Of a stretch of 64,000 nt of DNA, positions 42,431 through 52,986 are shown in pieces; the first letter of the stretch is position 1; every line of letters starts with the position of its first letter. Below the pieces are notes generated by a model that had not been told where the DNA came from, made no database searches, and saw nothing but the letters and a program-made list of their open reading frames with translations. The DNA comes from Murinocardiopsis flavida (lineage in GTDB: Bacteria > Actinomycetota > Actinomycetes > Streptosporangiales > Streptosporangiaceae). The position numbers and the translations under genes were made by a program. Where the stretch lies: contig NZ_PYGA01000008.1 of assembly GCF_003014485.1 (NCBI RefSeq), positions 1-64,000 on the forward strand, given 5' to 3'.

Positions 42431-43234
42431 TCAGCCGTTGGCCGGGCCGGGCTTGGTGTTCGGCACGATCGGGGTGTCGGCGCCCTCCTTGCGCAACCCG
42501 ATCTTGCTGCCCAGCCAGACGAGCGGATCGTAGCGGCGGTCGGCCACCCGCTCCTTGAGGGGGATGAGCGCGTTGTCGGTGATCTTGATGTTCTCGGGGC
42601 ACACCTCGGTGCAGCACTTGGTGATGTTGCAGTAGCCGAGCCCGAACTCGTCCTGCGCGATCATGCGGCGGTCGGCGGTGTCCTCCGGGTGCATCTCCAG
42701 TTCGGTCGCCCGCATCAGGAAGCGCGGCCCGGAGAAGTGCTCCTTGTTCTCCTCGTGGTCGCGGATCACGTGGCAGACGTTGTTGCACAGGAAGCACTCG
42801 ATGCACTTGCGGAACTCCTGCGGGCGCTCCACGTCGGCCTGCTGCATGCGCATCTCGCCGGGCTCGAGGTCCGGGTCGGGCGTGAACGAGGGGATCTGGC
42901 GCGCCTTCTCGTAGTTGTACGAGACGTCGCAGACCAGGTCGCGGATGACGGGGAAGGTCCGCAGCGGCGTGACCGTGATCTCCTCGCCGTCCTCGAAGGT
43001 GCTCATGCGGCACATGCAGGCGAGCTTGGGCTGCCCGTTGATCTCCACGGAGCAGGACCCGCACTTGCCGGCCTTGCAGTTCCACCGGACCGCCATGTCG
43101 GGCGCCTCGGTGGCCTGGAGGCGGTGCAGGATGTCGAGGACCACCTCGCCCTCGTTCACCTCCACCTTGTAGTCGACGAGTTCGCCGTCGCCGTTGTCGC
43201 CGCGCCAGACCTTGAAAGTGCGCGTCTCGCTCAT
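42431..43234 (-). CDS. Succinate dehydrogenase iron-sulfur subunit, Sdh1 type
   Basis: Electron-transfer subunit of a membrane succinate:quinone oxidoreductase. The 267-aa product binds [2Fe-2S] through CKAGKCGSC and a distal Cys (QPKLACMC), [4Fe-4S] through CIECFLCNNVCH and [3Fe-4S] through CNITKCCTEVCPENIK, the final Cys sharing as usual. The sequence type (GELVDYKVEVNEGEVVLDIL) is that of mycobacterial Rv0247c (from memory), not of the second set at 47.5-50.9 kb. Its start overlaps the flavoprotein stop by 4 nt (ATGA), so translation is coupled. Confidence 0.92.
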   Translation of the reverse strand: MSETRTFKVWRGDNGDGELVDYKVEVNEGEVVLDILHRLQATEAPDMAVRWNCKAGKCGSCSVEINGQPKLACMCRMSTFEDGEEITVTPLRTFPVIRDLVCDVSYNYEKARQIPSFTPDPDLEPGEMRMQQADVERPQEFRKCIECFLCNNVCHVIRDHEENKEHFSGPRFLMRATELEMHPEDTADRRMIAQDEFGLGYCNITKCCTEVCPENIKITDNALIPLKERVADRRYDPLVWLGSKIGLRKEGADTPIVPNTKPGPANG

Positions 43235-45147
43235 GCGGTGTCCTCCTGTGCGTCGGCGCCGTCCTCGGCGGGAAGCTCGTCCTCGGTGAGGTACTTGGCC
43301 AGTTCGGTCCGTTCGAAGAGTGCGAGGAGGTCGGGGCGCAGCGAATCCAGCGGTTGGCGCTTCAGGGCCACGCCGCCGTCGACCAGCCGGGTGATGAGGT
43401 TGGTCTTGCGCCACTCGGGGTCCATGCCGGGGAAGTCCTCCCGGGTGTGCCCGCCGCGGGACTCCTCGCGCTCCAGCGCGCAGCGGGCGATCGCCTCCGA
43501 CACGACGAGCATGTTGCGCAGGTCGACGGCGAGGTGCCAGCCGGGGTTGTACGCCCGGCCGCCGGTGGCCCGCACCCGTTCGACGCGGGGCCGGAGCTTG
43601 TCGAGGTCCTCGATCGCCTGGGCGACCTCCGGGCCCCGCCGGATGATGCCGACCAGCTCGTTCATCATCGTCTGGAGGGCCTGGTGCACCGCGTACGGGC
43701 TCTCGCCGTCGGTGCGCTCCAGCGGGGCGACGGACTCCTCGGCGGCCCGGGCCACGACGTCGGCGTCGGGCACGGGGCGGTCGTCGCCGAGCCCGTCGAT
43801 GTAGGCGGCGGCGCCGAGGCCGCAGCGGCGCCCGAACACCAGCAGGTCCGACAGCGAGTTGCCGCCGAGCCGGTTGGACCCGTGCATGCCGCCGGAGACC
43901 TCGCCGGCGGCGAAGAGCCCCGGGACGAGGGACGCGCCGGTGTCGGCGTCGACCTCGACGCCGCCCATCACGTAGTGGCAGGTCGGCCCGACCTCCATGG
44001 GTTCGGCGGTGATGTCGACGTCGGCCAGCTCCTTGAACTGGTGGTGCATCGACGGCAGCCGCCGCATGATCTCGACCGCGGGCATCCGGCTGGCGATGTC
44101 GAGGAACACGCCGCCGTGCGGGGAGCCGCGCCCCTCCTTGACCTCGCTGTTGATGGCGCGCGCCACCTCGTCGCGGGGGAGGAGCTCGGGCGGGCGCCGG
44201 TTGTTGGCGGGGTCCTCGTACCAGCCGTCGGCCTCCTCCTCGGTCTCGGCGTACTGGGTGCGGAAGACGTCGGGCACGTAGTCGAACATGAACCGCTTGC
44301 CGTCGGAGTTGCGCAGCACACCGCCGTCGCCGCGCACCGACTCGGTGACCAGGATCCCCTTCACGGAGGGCGGCCAGACCATGCCGGTCGGGTGGAACTG
44401 GATGAACTCCATGTTCACCAGCCCGGCGCCGGCCCGGAGGGCGAGGGCGTGGCCGTCGCCGGTGTACTCCCAGGAGTTGGAGGTCACGGTGAAGGACTTG
44501 CCGATGCCGCCGGTGGCGAGGACGACCGCGGGGGTCTCGAACAGGACGAGGTCGCCGGTCTCGCGGACGTAGCCGAACGCGCCCGCGATGCGCCCCTCGG
44601 CGCCGCCGTCCTTGACCAGTTCGGTGATGGTGGTCTCGGCGTAGACCTTGAGCATGGCCTCGGGGTCGCCCAGTTCGGCGGCGTCGGCCTGCTGGAGCTG
44701 GACGACGCGCTGCTGGAGGGTGCGGATCAGCTCCAGGCCGGTGCGGTCGCCGACGTGCGCCAGCCGGGGGTACTCGTGCCCGCCGAAGTTGCGCTGGCTG
44801 ATCGTGCCGTCCTTGGTGCGGTCGAACAGCGCGCCCCAGAGTTCGAGCTCCCAGATGCGGTCGGGGGACTCCTTGGCGTGCAGCTCCGCCATGCGGGGGT
44901 TATTCAGGAACTTGCCGCCGCGGATGGTGTCGCGGAAGTGGACCTGCCAGTTGTCCTTGGCGTTGACGTTGCCCATGGCGGCCGCGGCCCCGCCTTCGGC
45001 CATGACCGTGTGGGCCTTGCCGAACAGCGACTTGGAGATGATGGCGGTCTTCTTGCCCTGCTGGCGCGCCTCGATCGCGGCGCGCAGCCCGGCTCCGCCG
45101 GCCCCGATCACCACCACGTCGTAGGAGTGCCGTTGTATCTCGGACAT
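43231..45147 (-). CDS. Succinate dehydrogenase flavoprotein subunit, Sdh1 type
   Basis: Catalytic FAD subunit. The 638-aa product has VVVIGAGGAGLRAAIEA (residues 11-27), the His for covalent FAD in GKAHTVMAEGG (about 45), QFHPTGMVWP, the catalytic Arg region in NSEVKEGRGSPHGGVFLDI and the C-terminal GSNRLGGNSLSDLLVFGRR. The Arg/His active-site pattern is complete. The gene sits between the membrane anchor and iron-sulfur genes, with a 140-nt gap upstream to the anchor. It corresponds in type to Rv0248c. Ends in an acidic tail. Confidence 0.93.
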   Translation of the reverse strand: MSEIQRHSYDVVVIGAGGAGLRAAIEARQQGKKTAIISKSLFGKAHTVMAEGGAAAAMGNVNAKDNWQVHFRDTIRGGKFLNNPRMAELHAKESPDRIWELELWGALFDRTKDGTISQRNFGGHEYPRLAHVGDRTGLELIRTLQQRVVQLQQADAAELGDPEAMLKVYAETTITELVKDGGAEGRIAGAFGYVRETGDLVLFETPAVVLATGGIGKSFTVTSNSWEYTGDGHALALRAGAGLVNMEFIQFHPTGMVWPPSVKGILVTESVRGDGGVLRNSDGKRFMFDYVPDVFRTQYAETEEEADGWYEDPANNRRPPELLPRDEVARAINSEVKEGRGSPHGGVFLDIASRMPAVEIMRRLPSMHHQFKELADVDITAEPMEVGPTCHYVMGGVEVDADTGASLVPGLFAAGEVSGGMHGSNRLGGNSLSDLLVFGRRCGLGAAAYIDGLGDDRPVPDADVVARAAEESVAPLERTDGESPYAVHQALQTMMNELVGIIRRGPEVAQAIEDLDKLRPRVERVRATGGRAYNPGWHLAVDLRNMLVVSEAIARCALEREESRGGHTREDFPGMDPEWRKTNLITRLVDGGVALKRQPLDSLRPDLLALFERTELAKYLTEDELPAEDGADAQEDTA

Positions 45148-45290
45148 GTGCCTGACTTTCGTTGCGCTCGGGTTCGCCGCCGATGCCACTGCTCGCCCGG
45201 GTATCGGCGGCCGGGGGTGTGCGCGGTCGCTAGGCCGCGTTCCGCGGACCGTTCCGGGCTCGCCGTCCCGGAAGCCGCCGCGGCACGCTC

Positions 45291-46136
45291 CTAGTTGAAG
45301 ATCCGCAGGTCGGTGATCGTCCCGGAGGCCACGAGGGCCACGTAGAGGTCGGTCAGCATCAGCGACGCCAGGGTGATCCACGCGAACTGCATGTGCCGGG
45401 TGTTGAGCCGGCTGATCCGGGTCCACATCCAGTACTGGACGGGTTTGGTGCCGAACGACTTCAGCCGCCCGCCGAACGCGTGCCGGCAGGAGTGGCAGCT
45501 CGCCGTGTAGGCCCAGAGCAGGACGACGTTGGCGATCAGGACCAGGTTGCCGACGCCGATGCCGAATCCGCCGCCCGTGCCGTGGAACAGCGGGATGATC
45601 GCGTCGGCGGTGTTGACGACCGAGATCAGCACCGCGATGTAGAAGGCGTAGCGGTGCAGGTTCTGGAGGACCATCGGCCAGCGGGACTCGCCGGTGTAGG
45701 AGCTGTGCGGTTCGGTGACCGCGCACGCGGTGGGGGCCTGCCAGATGGAGCGGTAGTACGCCTTCCGGTAGTAGTAGCAGGTGAACCGGAAGAGCAGCAG
45801 GAATGGCAGGCTGACCAGCGCGTAGGGCAGGAACCACGGGAACTCGAACGGGAGTGTGCCGAACATCGCCGAGGCGGGCTCGCACTGGAGCGCCAGGCAC
45901 GGCGAGTAGAACGGGGTCAGGTAGTGGTGCGCCTCTACGAAGTAGTGGTCCTGCTGGAAGACGCGGCCGGTGGCGTAGACGATGAACACCGCCAGCCCCA
46001 GCGTGGTGAGCACAGGGCCCACCCACCAGCGGTCCTTGCGGTAGGTCTTCGCCGTGATCTGCGCTCGCGCGTGGCCGGGTTTCCCCGACGGGGGCATAGT
46101 CGCTGTCATCGTCGCGGCATCTCCATCTAGCGACAT
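45291..46136 (-). CDS. Succinate dehydrogenase membrane anchor, Sdh1 type
   Basis: The 281-aa product has five hydrophobic helices (WWVGPVLTTLGLAVFIVYATG, WFLPYALVSLPFLLLFRF, YAFYIAVLISVVNTADAII, VLIANVVLLWAYTASC and ITLASLMLTDLYVALVASG). It matches the Rv0249c-like anchor in position and motifs (HYFVEAHHYLTPFYSPC, SWR-like SRWPMVLQNLHRYAFYIA), a single-chain anchor rather than the SdhC/D pair. Such anchors lack obvious haem ligands of the second set. ATG at 46136 is used; ATG at 46109 with ggag is an alternative. It is the first gene of the minus-strand set. Confidence 0.8.
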   Translation of the reverse strand: MSLDGDAATMTATMPPSGKPGHARAQITAKTYRKDRWWVGPVLTTLGLAVFIVYATGRVFQQDHYFVEAHHYLTPFYSPCLALQCEPASAMFGTLPFEFPWFLPYALVSLPFLLLFRFTCYYYRKAYYRSIWQAPTACAVTEPHSSYTGESRWPMVLQNLHRYAFYIAVLISVVNTADAIIPLFHGTGGGFGIGVGNLVLIANVVLLWAYTASCHSCRHAFGGRLKSFGTKPVQYWMWTRISRLNTRHMQFAWITLASLMLTDLYVALVASGTITDLRIFN

Positions 46137-46509
46137 GGGCCGGTCCGGTGCCGAAATCGGGCATGCGGGGAGACCGGCTGCTCGGAAAGAGGGATTTCGA
46201 GCAGGGCAGGTTATGGGATGCCACGTTAGGACTGCATCATCACGGATTCAGCAAAAGTTCCGCGCAATTCGGGTGTGATTAAACCCACTCGCACCGGGCG
46301 GGATCCGATATTCACAATGTGAATTCCCGGCGGAAATACCGATTGCCGTTTATGTGATTATTTAAGCTTTTCTGCGTGGTTTGTGGCGAAATGCGGAAAT
46401 TGCGCATGGCGCCTCGCTGTCCTGCGCCGAATCTAGTGCCGCGGGACGGCGCGCGAGGGCGGATCGCGGTGTGATCAGGGCCCCAATCGCCCGCCGGCCT
46501 CAGCCGCCC
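46137..46509. other. AT-richer control region of the Sdh1 set
   Basis: Low-GC stretches around 46200-46380 (for example ttatgtgattatttaagc) contrast with the coding DNA and should contain the sdh1 promoter. No gene is supported. A 15-bp palindrome lies at 46310-46324. Confidence 0.6.
46310..46324. promoter_or_regulatory. Palindrome ATTCACA-A-TGTGAAT, possible operator
   Basis: A perfect 7-1-7 inverted repeat about 175 bp upstream of the Sdh1 anchor gene. The half-site order is opposite to the Rex and CRP consensus, so the regulator cannot be named. Confidence 0.4.
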
Positions 46510-47469
46510 TCAGCCGTCGTCCGCCGACCCCGCCGGCTCAGGGGAGAGGAGTTCGAGGTCGTCGCCGAGCTCGCTCGTCGGCCGGGCGGCGAGGAAGCGC
46601 AGCAGCTCCATGCGGAACGCGTGGGCGGTGTGCGACGGTTCGACGTCCTTGCGGTGCGCGAGCGCGATGGTGCGCAGCAGCCGCGGCCGGGCGAGCGGGG
46701 TACCCCGCAGCCCCGGCCGGTTCTTCAGCACCATGCTCGGCACCACGGCCAGGCCCAGCCCGGCCTCGACGAAGCGCAGCACCGCGTCCATCTCCCCGCC
46801 CTCGATGGACAGCCGCGGCTCGAAGCCCGCCTCGCGGCACGCCGCGAGTGTCGACTCGCGCAGGTCGTAGCCGCGCCGGAACATCACCAGGGGCTGGTGG
46901 CGCAGGTCGGTCACGCGCATCGACACGGCGGCGCACGGCGGCGGCGCCGACCGGGCGCTCGCGACGACCAGGCTCTCGCGCAGGATCGGCGCCGTCACGA
47001 ACGCCGGGTCGTTGCTGTGCAGCGGCAGGATGATGACGGCGAGGTCGAGTTCGCCGCGGCCCAAGGCGCCGATCAGGTCGCGCGACCCGCTCTCCTCCAC
47101 GTGCAGTTCGATGCCGGGGAAGCGACGGTGGAACTCCGAGAGCGCCTCCGCCAGCAGGCCGGCGCACAAGGAGGGGGTCGCGCCGAGCCGGACCCGGCCC
47201 TTGCGCATGCCGGCGAGTTCGGCGACGGAGCGGCGCGCGGTCTCGGTGTCGGTGATGATGCGCTGGGCGAGCGGCAACAGCACCTCACCTGCGGGAGTGA
47301 GTGTGATGTTCCCCCTAGCACGGCTGAATAACGGTGCGCCGAGCTCCTGTTCGAGGCTGCGGATCTGCTTGCTCAGGCTGGGCTGCGCGACCCGCGAAAC
47401 CTGTGCTGCGCGGGTGAAATGCCGGGTCTCGGCGACGGCGAGGAAGTACGCGAGCTGCTGCAACTGCAT
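46510..47469 (-). CDS. LysR-family transcriptional regulator
   Basis: The 319-aa product has the LysR winged helix at residues 1-60 (QLQQLAYFLAVAETRHFTRA, then SRVAQPSLSKQIRSLEQELG) and a two-lobed effector domain (from about 90: RVRLGATPSLCAGLLAEAL; VIILPLHSNDPAFVTAPI; VVPSMVLKNRPGLRG). ATG at 47469 gives the family N-terminus; longer frames are rejected. It is divergent from sdhC with an ATAGCCTACGGCTAT T-N11-A box between them, so it likely senses a carbon metabolite and controls the succinate dehydrogenase genes (inference). Confidence 0.9.
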   Translation of the reverse strand: MQLQQLAYFLAVAETRHFTRAAQVSRVAQPSLSKQIRSLEQELGAPLFSRARGNITLTPAGEVLLPLAQRIITDTETARRSVAELAGMRKGRVRLGATPSLCAGLLAEALSEFHRRFPGIELHVEESGSRDLIGALGRGELDLAVIILPLHSNDPAFVTAPILRESLVVASARSAPPPCAAVSMRVTDLRHQPLVMFRRGYDLRESTLAACREAGFEPRLSIEGGEMDAVLRFVEAGLGLAVVPSMVLKNRPGLRGTPLARPRLLRTIALAHRKDVEPSHTAHAFRMELLRFLAARPTSELGDDLELLSPEPAGSADDG

Positions 47470-47472
47470 GCT

Positions 47473-47491
47473 CCATAGCCTACGGCTATGG
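47473..47491. promoter_or_regulatory. LysR box (T-N11-A) between lysR and sdhC
   Basis: ccatagcc-tac-ggctatgg is an 8-3-8 perfect inverted repeat containing ATA-N9-TAT. Its centre is about 67 bp upstream of the inferred sdhC start point, the classic activation position, and it abuts the lysR start codon, fitting autoregulation. Confidence 0.75.
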
Positions 47492-47510
47492 ACACGAGCA
47501 TGGCCATGAC

Positions 47511-47540
47511 TTAGACGTACCGATAAACGCTGCCTAAAGT
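47511..47540 (+). promoter_or_regulatory. sdhC promoter, leaderless type
   Basis: TTAGAC (47511-47516) and TAAAGT (47535-47540) are separated by 18 bp; TAAAGT lies 8 nt before the GTG at 47549. Confidence 0.6.
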
Positions 47541-47548
47541 GGCAAGGT

Positions 47549-48259
47549 GTGGCGAACAGTTCCCTGACCAGGCAGAGGTCGACGGCATTTCGGTCCACGG
47601 TGGCCCTCAAATCGCTGATGGCGGTCACCGGCGTGATCCTCGTGCTGTTCCTCCTGGCACACATGTACGGCAACCTGATGGTGTTCGGCGGCCAACAGGC
47701 GTTCGACGAGTACTCGCACCACCTGCGCGAGCTCGGCGAGCCGATGCTCCCGCACAGCGGCGCACTCTGGATCATCCGCGTGGTCCTGCTGGCGAGCGTG
47801 CTCGGGCACGCCTACAGCGCGGTCGCGCTGTGGAGCAGGGCGAAGAAGGCCCGGGGCCACCGCTACGCGGTCACGAAGAGCGCCCAGGGCGCCTCGGCCC
47901 GCTACGCGACGCAGACCATGCGGTGGGGCGGCGTCGTCATCGTGCTCTTCGTGGTGTTCCACATCCTGCACCTGACGACCAACGACATCGCCCCCGGCGG
48001 CGCGTCCACCAGCCCCTACGAGCGGCTCGTGAACGGCTTCCAGCCGGAGTTCTGGTACGTGACCCTGTTCTACGTGCTGTCGGTGCTGGCAGTGGGCCTG
48101 CACTTGCGGCACGGTATCTGGAGCGCCCTGGCGACGCTCGGTGCCAACAAGGCCAAGCGCGAGCGGCCGCTGCACGCCGCTTCGACGCTCATCGCGGTCG
48201 TGCTGACGGTCGGGTTCCTGCTCGGACCGCTCTCCGTAACCTTCGGGCTGGTGGAATAA
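47549..48259 (+). CDS. sdhC: Succinate dehydrogenase cytochrome b subunit, B. subtilis-like type
   Basis: Di-haem membrane anchor of the second succinate:quinone oxidoreductase. The 236-aa product has five helices, with His residues suited as haem ligands in LVLFLLAHMYGNL, LLASVLGHAYSA, VFHILHLTT and LAVGLHLRHGIW. This single-chain type is found with frdA/sdhA of the Bacillus type. The GTG at 47549 follows the leaderless promoter. The stop is followed directly by the sdhA ATG (zero-base gap), so expression is coupled. Confidence 0.92.
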   Translation: MANSSLTRQRSTAFRSTVALKSLMAVTGVILVLFLLAHMYGNLMVFGGQQAFDEYSHHLRELGEPMLPHSGALWIIRVVLLASVLGHAYSAVALWSRAKKARGHRYAVTKSAQGASARYATQTMRWGGVVIVLFVVFHILHLTTNDIAPGGASTSPYERLVNGFQPEFWYVTLFYVLSVLAVGLHLRHGIWSALATLGANKAKRERPLHAASTLIAVVLTVGFLLGPLSVTFGLVE

Positions 48260-50196
<1,937 letters not shown>

Positions 50197-50200
<4 letters not shown>

Positions 50201-50946
50201 ACATCACCCTGCGCGTGTGGCGCCAGAAGAACAGCGACGCCGAGGGTCGGATGGTCACCTACAAGGTCGAGGACGTCGAGACCGACATGTCCTTCCTTGA
50301 GATGCTGGACGTCCTCAACGAGAAGCTCACGACAGCGGGCGAGGACCCGGTGGCCTTCGACCACGACTGCCGCGAGGGCATCTGCGGTGCCTGCGGCGTG
50401 GTGATCGACGGCGTCGCGCACGGACCCGAGACCACGACGACCTGCCAGCTGCACATGCGCAGCTTCAAGGACGGCGACACGATCACCGTCGAGCCGTGGC
50501 GCGCCAAGGCGTTCCCCGTGCTCAAGGACCTGGTGGTCGACCGCGGCTCGTTCGACCGCATCATCCAGGCCGGGGGCTACATCAGCGCGCCGACCGGGAC
50601 CGCGCCGGACGCGCACGCCAACCCCATCCCCAAGGCCGACGCCGACCGCGCGTTCGACGCCGCCACCTGCATCGGCTGCGGCGCGTGCGTCGCGGCCTGC
50701 CCCAACGCCTCGGGGATGCTGTTCACCGCGGCGAAGGTGACCCACCTCGGCATGCTCCCGCAGGGGCAGCCGGAGCGGGCGGCCCGCGTGGTGAAGATGG
50801 TGAACCAGCACGACGAGGAGGACTTCGGCGGCTGCACCAACATCGGCGAGTGCGCGGCGGTCTGCCCCAAGGGCATCCCGCTCGACACGATCTCGCAGCT
50901 CAACAAGGACCTGCTCGGGGCGCTCGCGTCCGGCAACCTCGACTGA
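50197..50946 (+). CDS. sdhB: Succinate dehydrogenase/fumarate reductase iron-sulfur subunit
   Basis: The 249-aa product has [2Fe-2S] ligands in [10 protein letters not shown] and the following Cys, [4Fe-4S] in [13 protein letters not shown] and [3Fe-4S] in [18 protein letters not shown] at 50197 overlaps the sdhA stop. The complex would pass electrons from succinate to menaquinone through the haem subunit. A hairpin terminator follows 10 bp after the stop. Confidence 0.94.
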
Positions 50947-50956
50947 TCCCGTGAGA

Positions 50957-50990
50957 CGAAGGGCGGTCCCGGTCGCGGGGCCGCCCTTCG
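50957..50990 (+). terminator. Hairpin terminator after sdhB
   Basis: cgaagggcgg (50957-50966) pairs exactly with ccgcccttcg (50981-50990) over a GC-rich 14-nt loop. Confidence 0.75.
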
Positions 50991-51003
50991 CCGGTTCCGG
51001 GGC

Positions 51004-51666
51004 TCAGCCGGCCGCGGGTTCGCGGCGCATGCCGTGGATCGTGGGGCCCTCGGGGAAGGTGGTCTCGTTGACGACCGCGAAGCCGAAGTGCTCGTACAGC
51101 GGGATGTTCTCGGGCCGGGACGCCTCCAGGTAGCACGGCATCGCGTCGGAGTCGGCGCGGCGCAGGCCGTGGCGGAGCAGCGCGCCGCCCAGCCCGGTGC
51201 CGCGCTCCTTGGGGTCCGTGCCGATGTCGGCCAGGTACCAGTGCGGCTCCTTCGGCGCGGCCCGCTCCATCGGGCCCATGCCGCGCGCGATGACGGGGAA
51301 CCGGGTGCCGAACAGCTCCACCACGTGCGGCAGCACCCGCAGGGCGTGCCAGGGGCCGTTGTTCTTCATGCCCGGCGGCACCCACAGGGCGGCGGCGCGG
51401 ACGACGCCCTCGTGCTCGGCGACGTCGACACCCCGCAGCCCGCGCGCGTCGAAGGCGAGCTGCATGCAGAAGAAGCGGCGCGCCTTCTCCGGCCGGATCG
51501 CGGAGTCGGGGAACAGCCAGGCGAACACCGGGTCGTCCGCGAACGCGAGGCCCAGCGCGCGGGCCGCCCTGGGGATGTCGGCGCGATCGGCGGCCCGGAC
51601 CGGCGCCGGATCGGTCCCCCGCCCACCGGACGCACCGCGCGCCTGTGCAGAGTCGTCCTTGCCCAT
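51004..51666 (-). CDS. GNAT-family N-acetyltransferase
   Basis: The 220-aa product has an N-terminal extension of 20 residues and a GNAT fold: VRAADRADIPRAARALGLAF at the start, HWYLADIGTDPKERGTGLGG with the acetyl-CoA pyrophosphate loop (RGTGLGG, about 155-161), and the late PLYEHFGFAVVNETTFPEGP strand typical of family members that modify small molecules. The middle contains ALWVPPGMKNNGPWHALRV, common in Streptomyces GNATs next to redox genes. The substrate is unknown. ATG start, with a purine-rich stretch (gaggcggcagg) upstream. Confidence 0.85.
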   Translation of the reverse strand: MGKDDSAQARGASGGRGTDPAPVRAADRADIPRAARALGLAFADDPVFAWLFPDSAIRPEKARRFFCMQLAFDARGLRGVDVAEHEGVVRAAALWVPPGMKNNGPWHALRVLPHVVELFGTRFPVIARGMGPMERAAPKEPHWYLADIGTDPKERGTGLGGALLRHGLRRADSDAMPCYLEASRPENIPLYEHFGFAVVNETTFPEGPTIHGMRREPAAG

Positions 51667-51826
51667 GCCTGCCGCCTCTCGTCAACGGTGCTTGCCGTCG
51701 GTCCAGGCTAGCGGCCGGAAGGGCGGCCTATAAGGCGAACCGGCCGTCCCGCGGGATTTCCGGCCGCGGCGCCGCACGGGCCCGGAGCCGGTGCCCCGGG
51801 GCTCGGACGCGGTGCGGCGGTCGGGG

Positions 51827-52486
51827 TCAGACCGGCTGGTCGAAGACGTGCGCGCGGACCCACGCGTGCATGGCCACGGCCGCGGCCGCCCCGGCGTTGA
51901 TGGAGCGGGTCGAGCCGTACTGGGCGATGGACAGCACCGCCCGGCACACCTCGCGGACGTCGTCGGAGAGTCCGGGGCCCTCCTGGCCGAACACGAGGAC
52001 GCAGGAGCGCGGCAGTGGGTAGGTCTCCAGCGGCACGGCGCCGGGCAGGTTGTCGACGCCGATGACGGGCAGTTCGCGTTCGTCCGCCCACGCCAGCAGC
52101 TCGGCGGGGCCCTCGTGGTGGTACACGTGCTGGTAGCGCTCGGTGACCATGGCGCCGCGCCGGTTCCACCTGCGGCGGCCGACGATGTGCACCGCCGCCG
52201 CGCCGAAGGCGTTGGCTGTGCGCACGACGGAGCCGATGTTGAAGTCGTGCTCCCAGTTCTCCACCGCGATGTGGAAGGGGTGCCGGGACGCGTCGAGGTG
52301 GTCGACGATCGCCTCGCGGCGCCAGTAGCGGAATTGGTCGACGACGTTGCGTTGGTCGCCGTTGGCGAGCAGGTCTGGGTCGTAGTGCGCGCCGTCGGGC
52401 CACGGGCCCTCCCAGGGGCCGAGCCCCACGATGCGCGCCGGCGGCGCCGCCTCGGGCTCCGGCTGGGGGACGGTCTGCTCGCTCAC
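51827..52486 (-). CDS. SpoU/TrmH-family RNA 2'-O-methyltransferase
   Basis: The 219-aa product is a SPOUT enzyme with its three motifs: motif 1 NWEHDFNIGSVVRTANAFGA (about 77-96), motif 2 VLVFGQEGPGLSDDV (about 162-176), motif 3 TRSINAGAAAAVAMHAWV (about 193-210). The N-terminus is acidic and Pro-rich. It methylates a ribose in tRNA or rRNA; which position cannot be told. GTG start 6 nt after TATCCT (52493-52498), another leaderless-type promoter; the ggaggg next to it would be too close for a normal ribosome site. Confidence 0.9.
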   Translation of the reverse strand: MSEQTVPQPEPEAAPPARIVGLGPWEGPWPDGAHYDPDLLANGDQRNVVDQFRYWRREAIVDHLDASRHPFHIAVENWEHDFNIGSVVRTANAFGAAAVHIVGRRRWNRRGAMVTERYQHVYHHEGPAELLAWADERELPVIGVDNLPGAVPLETYPLPRSCVLVFGQEGPGLSDDVREVCRAVLSIAQYGSTRSINAGAAAAVAMHAWVRAHVFDQPV

Positions 52487-52520
52487 CCCTCCAGGATAGG
52501 CGCCGGCGGTGCCGCCCGGT

Positions 52521-52904
52521 TCAGCGGTCGAAGCGCAGGTCGCCGTGGAAGTCGCGGCCCTGGATGACAGTGCCGCTGACGTCGCCGTTGACGGTGTTGG
52601 TCACCGTGCCGCCCGACTCGGCCAGTAGTTCGCGCAGTTCGGCGGCGACGGGGGCGATACCGGGCTCCGCGGCCTCGGCGTCGACGATGTGCCCGGCGAG
52701 GACTCGGACCGCGGCATCGTCGGAGGGGTCTGTTTGCGCGGCGTCGAGTGCGGCGCTCGAATCGGGCCGACTCCGCAGGCGGGGGAACAGCACTTTGCGG
52801 AGCCGGGTCAGCGTCGTAAGGCCGCCGTCGGCCAGCGCCTCGCCGATCTTTCCGCCGAGGCCGCCGGCGACCGCGGTGGCGAGGGCGATGCTCACAGGGT
52901 CCAT
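52521..52904 (-). CDS. Small protein with C-terminal RHIM/BASS-like amyloid motif
   Basis: The 127-aa product has a short hydrophobic helical start (DPVSIALATAVAGGLGGKIG), a helical middle ending LRELLAESGG, and a C-terminal motif NTVNGDVSGTVIQGRDFHG (about residues 105-123) followed by DLRFDR. The G-x-V-x-G-x-V-I-Q-G spacing resembles RHIM and the bacterial amyloid signalling sequences (BASS) reported with NLR receptors of multicellular bacteria; the helical head resembles the small Bell-type effector domains described with them (from memory). An ATG with ggag 6 nt upstream is used. No NLR gene is adjacent, which is unusual. It could be a cell-death or antiphage effector; the call is by pattern only. 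Confidence 0.65.
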   Translation of the reverse strand: MDPVSIALATAVAGGLGGKIGEALADGGLTTLTRLRKVLFPRLRSRPDSSAALDAAQTDPSDDAAVRVLAGHIVDAEAAEPGIAPVAAELRELLAESGGTVTNTVNGDVSGTVIQGRDFHGDLRFDR

Positions 52905-52986
52905 GGCTGGCTCCGGGGGAAAGGGGCGGTGACCGGTGGCTTCCAGAGTCGCACAGCTCCTGCGGTGCCCACCAGTCCGATTCCGG

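Noticed and set aside
46310-46324. Rex-type redox operator
   Set aside because: Rex sites read TGTGAA-N-TTCACA; here the half-sites are in the opposite order.
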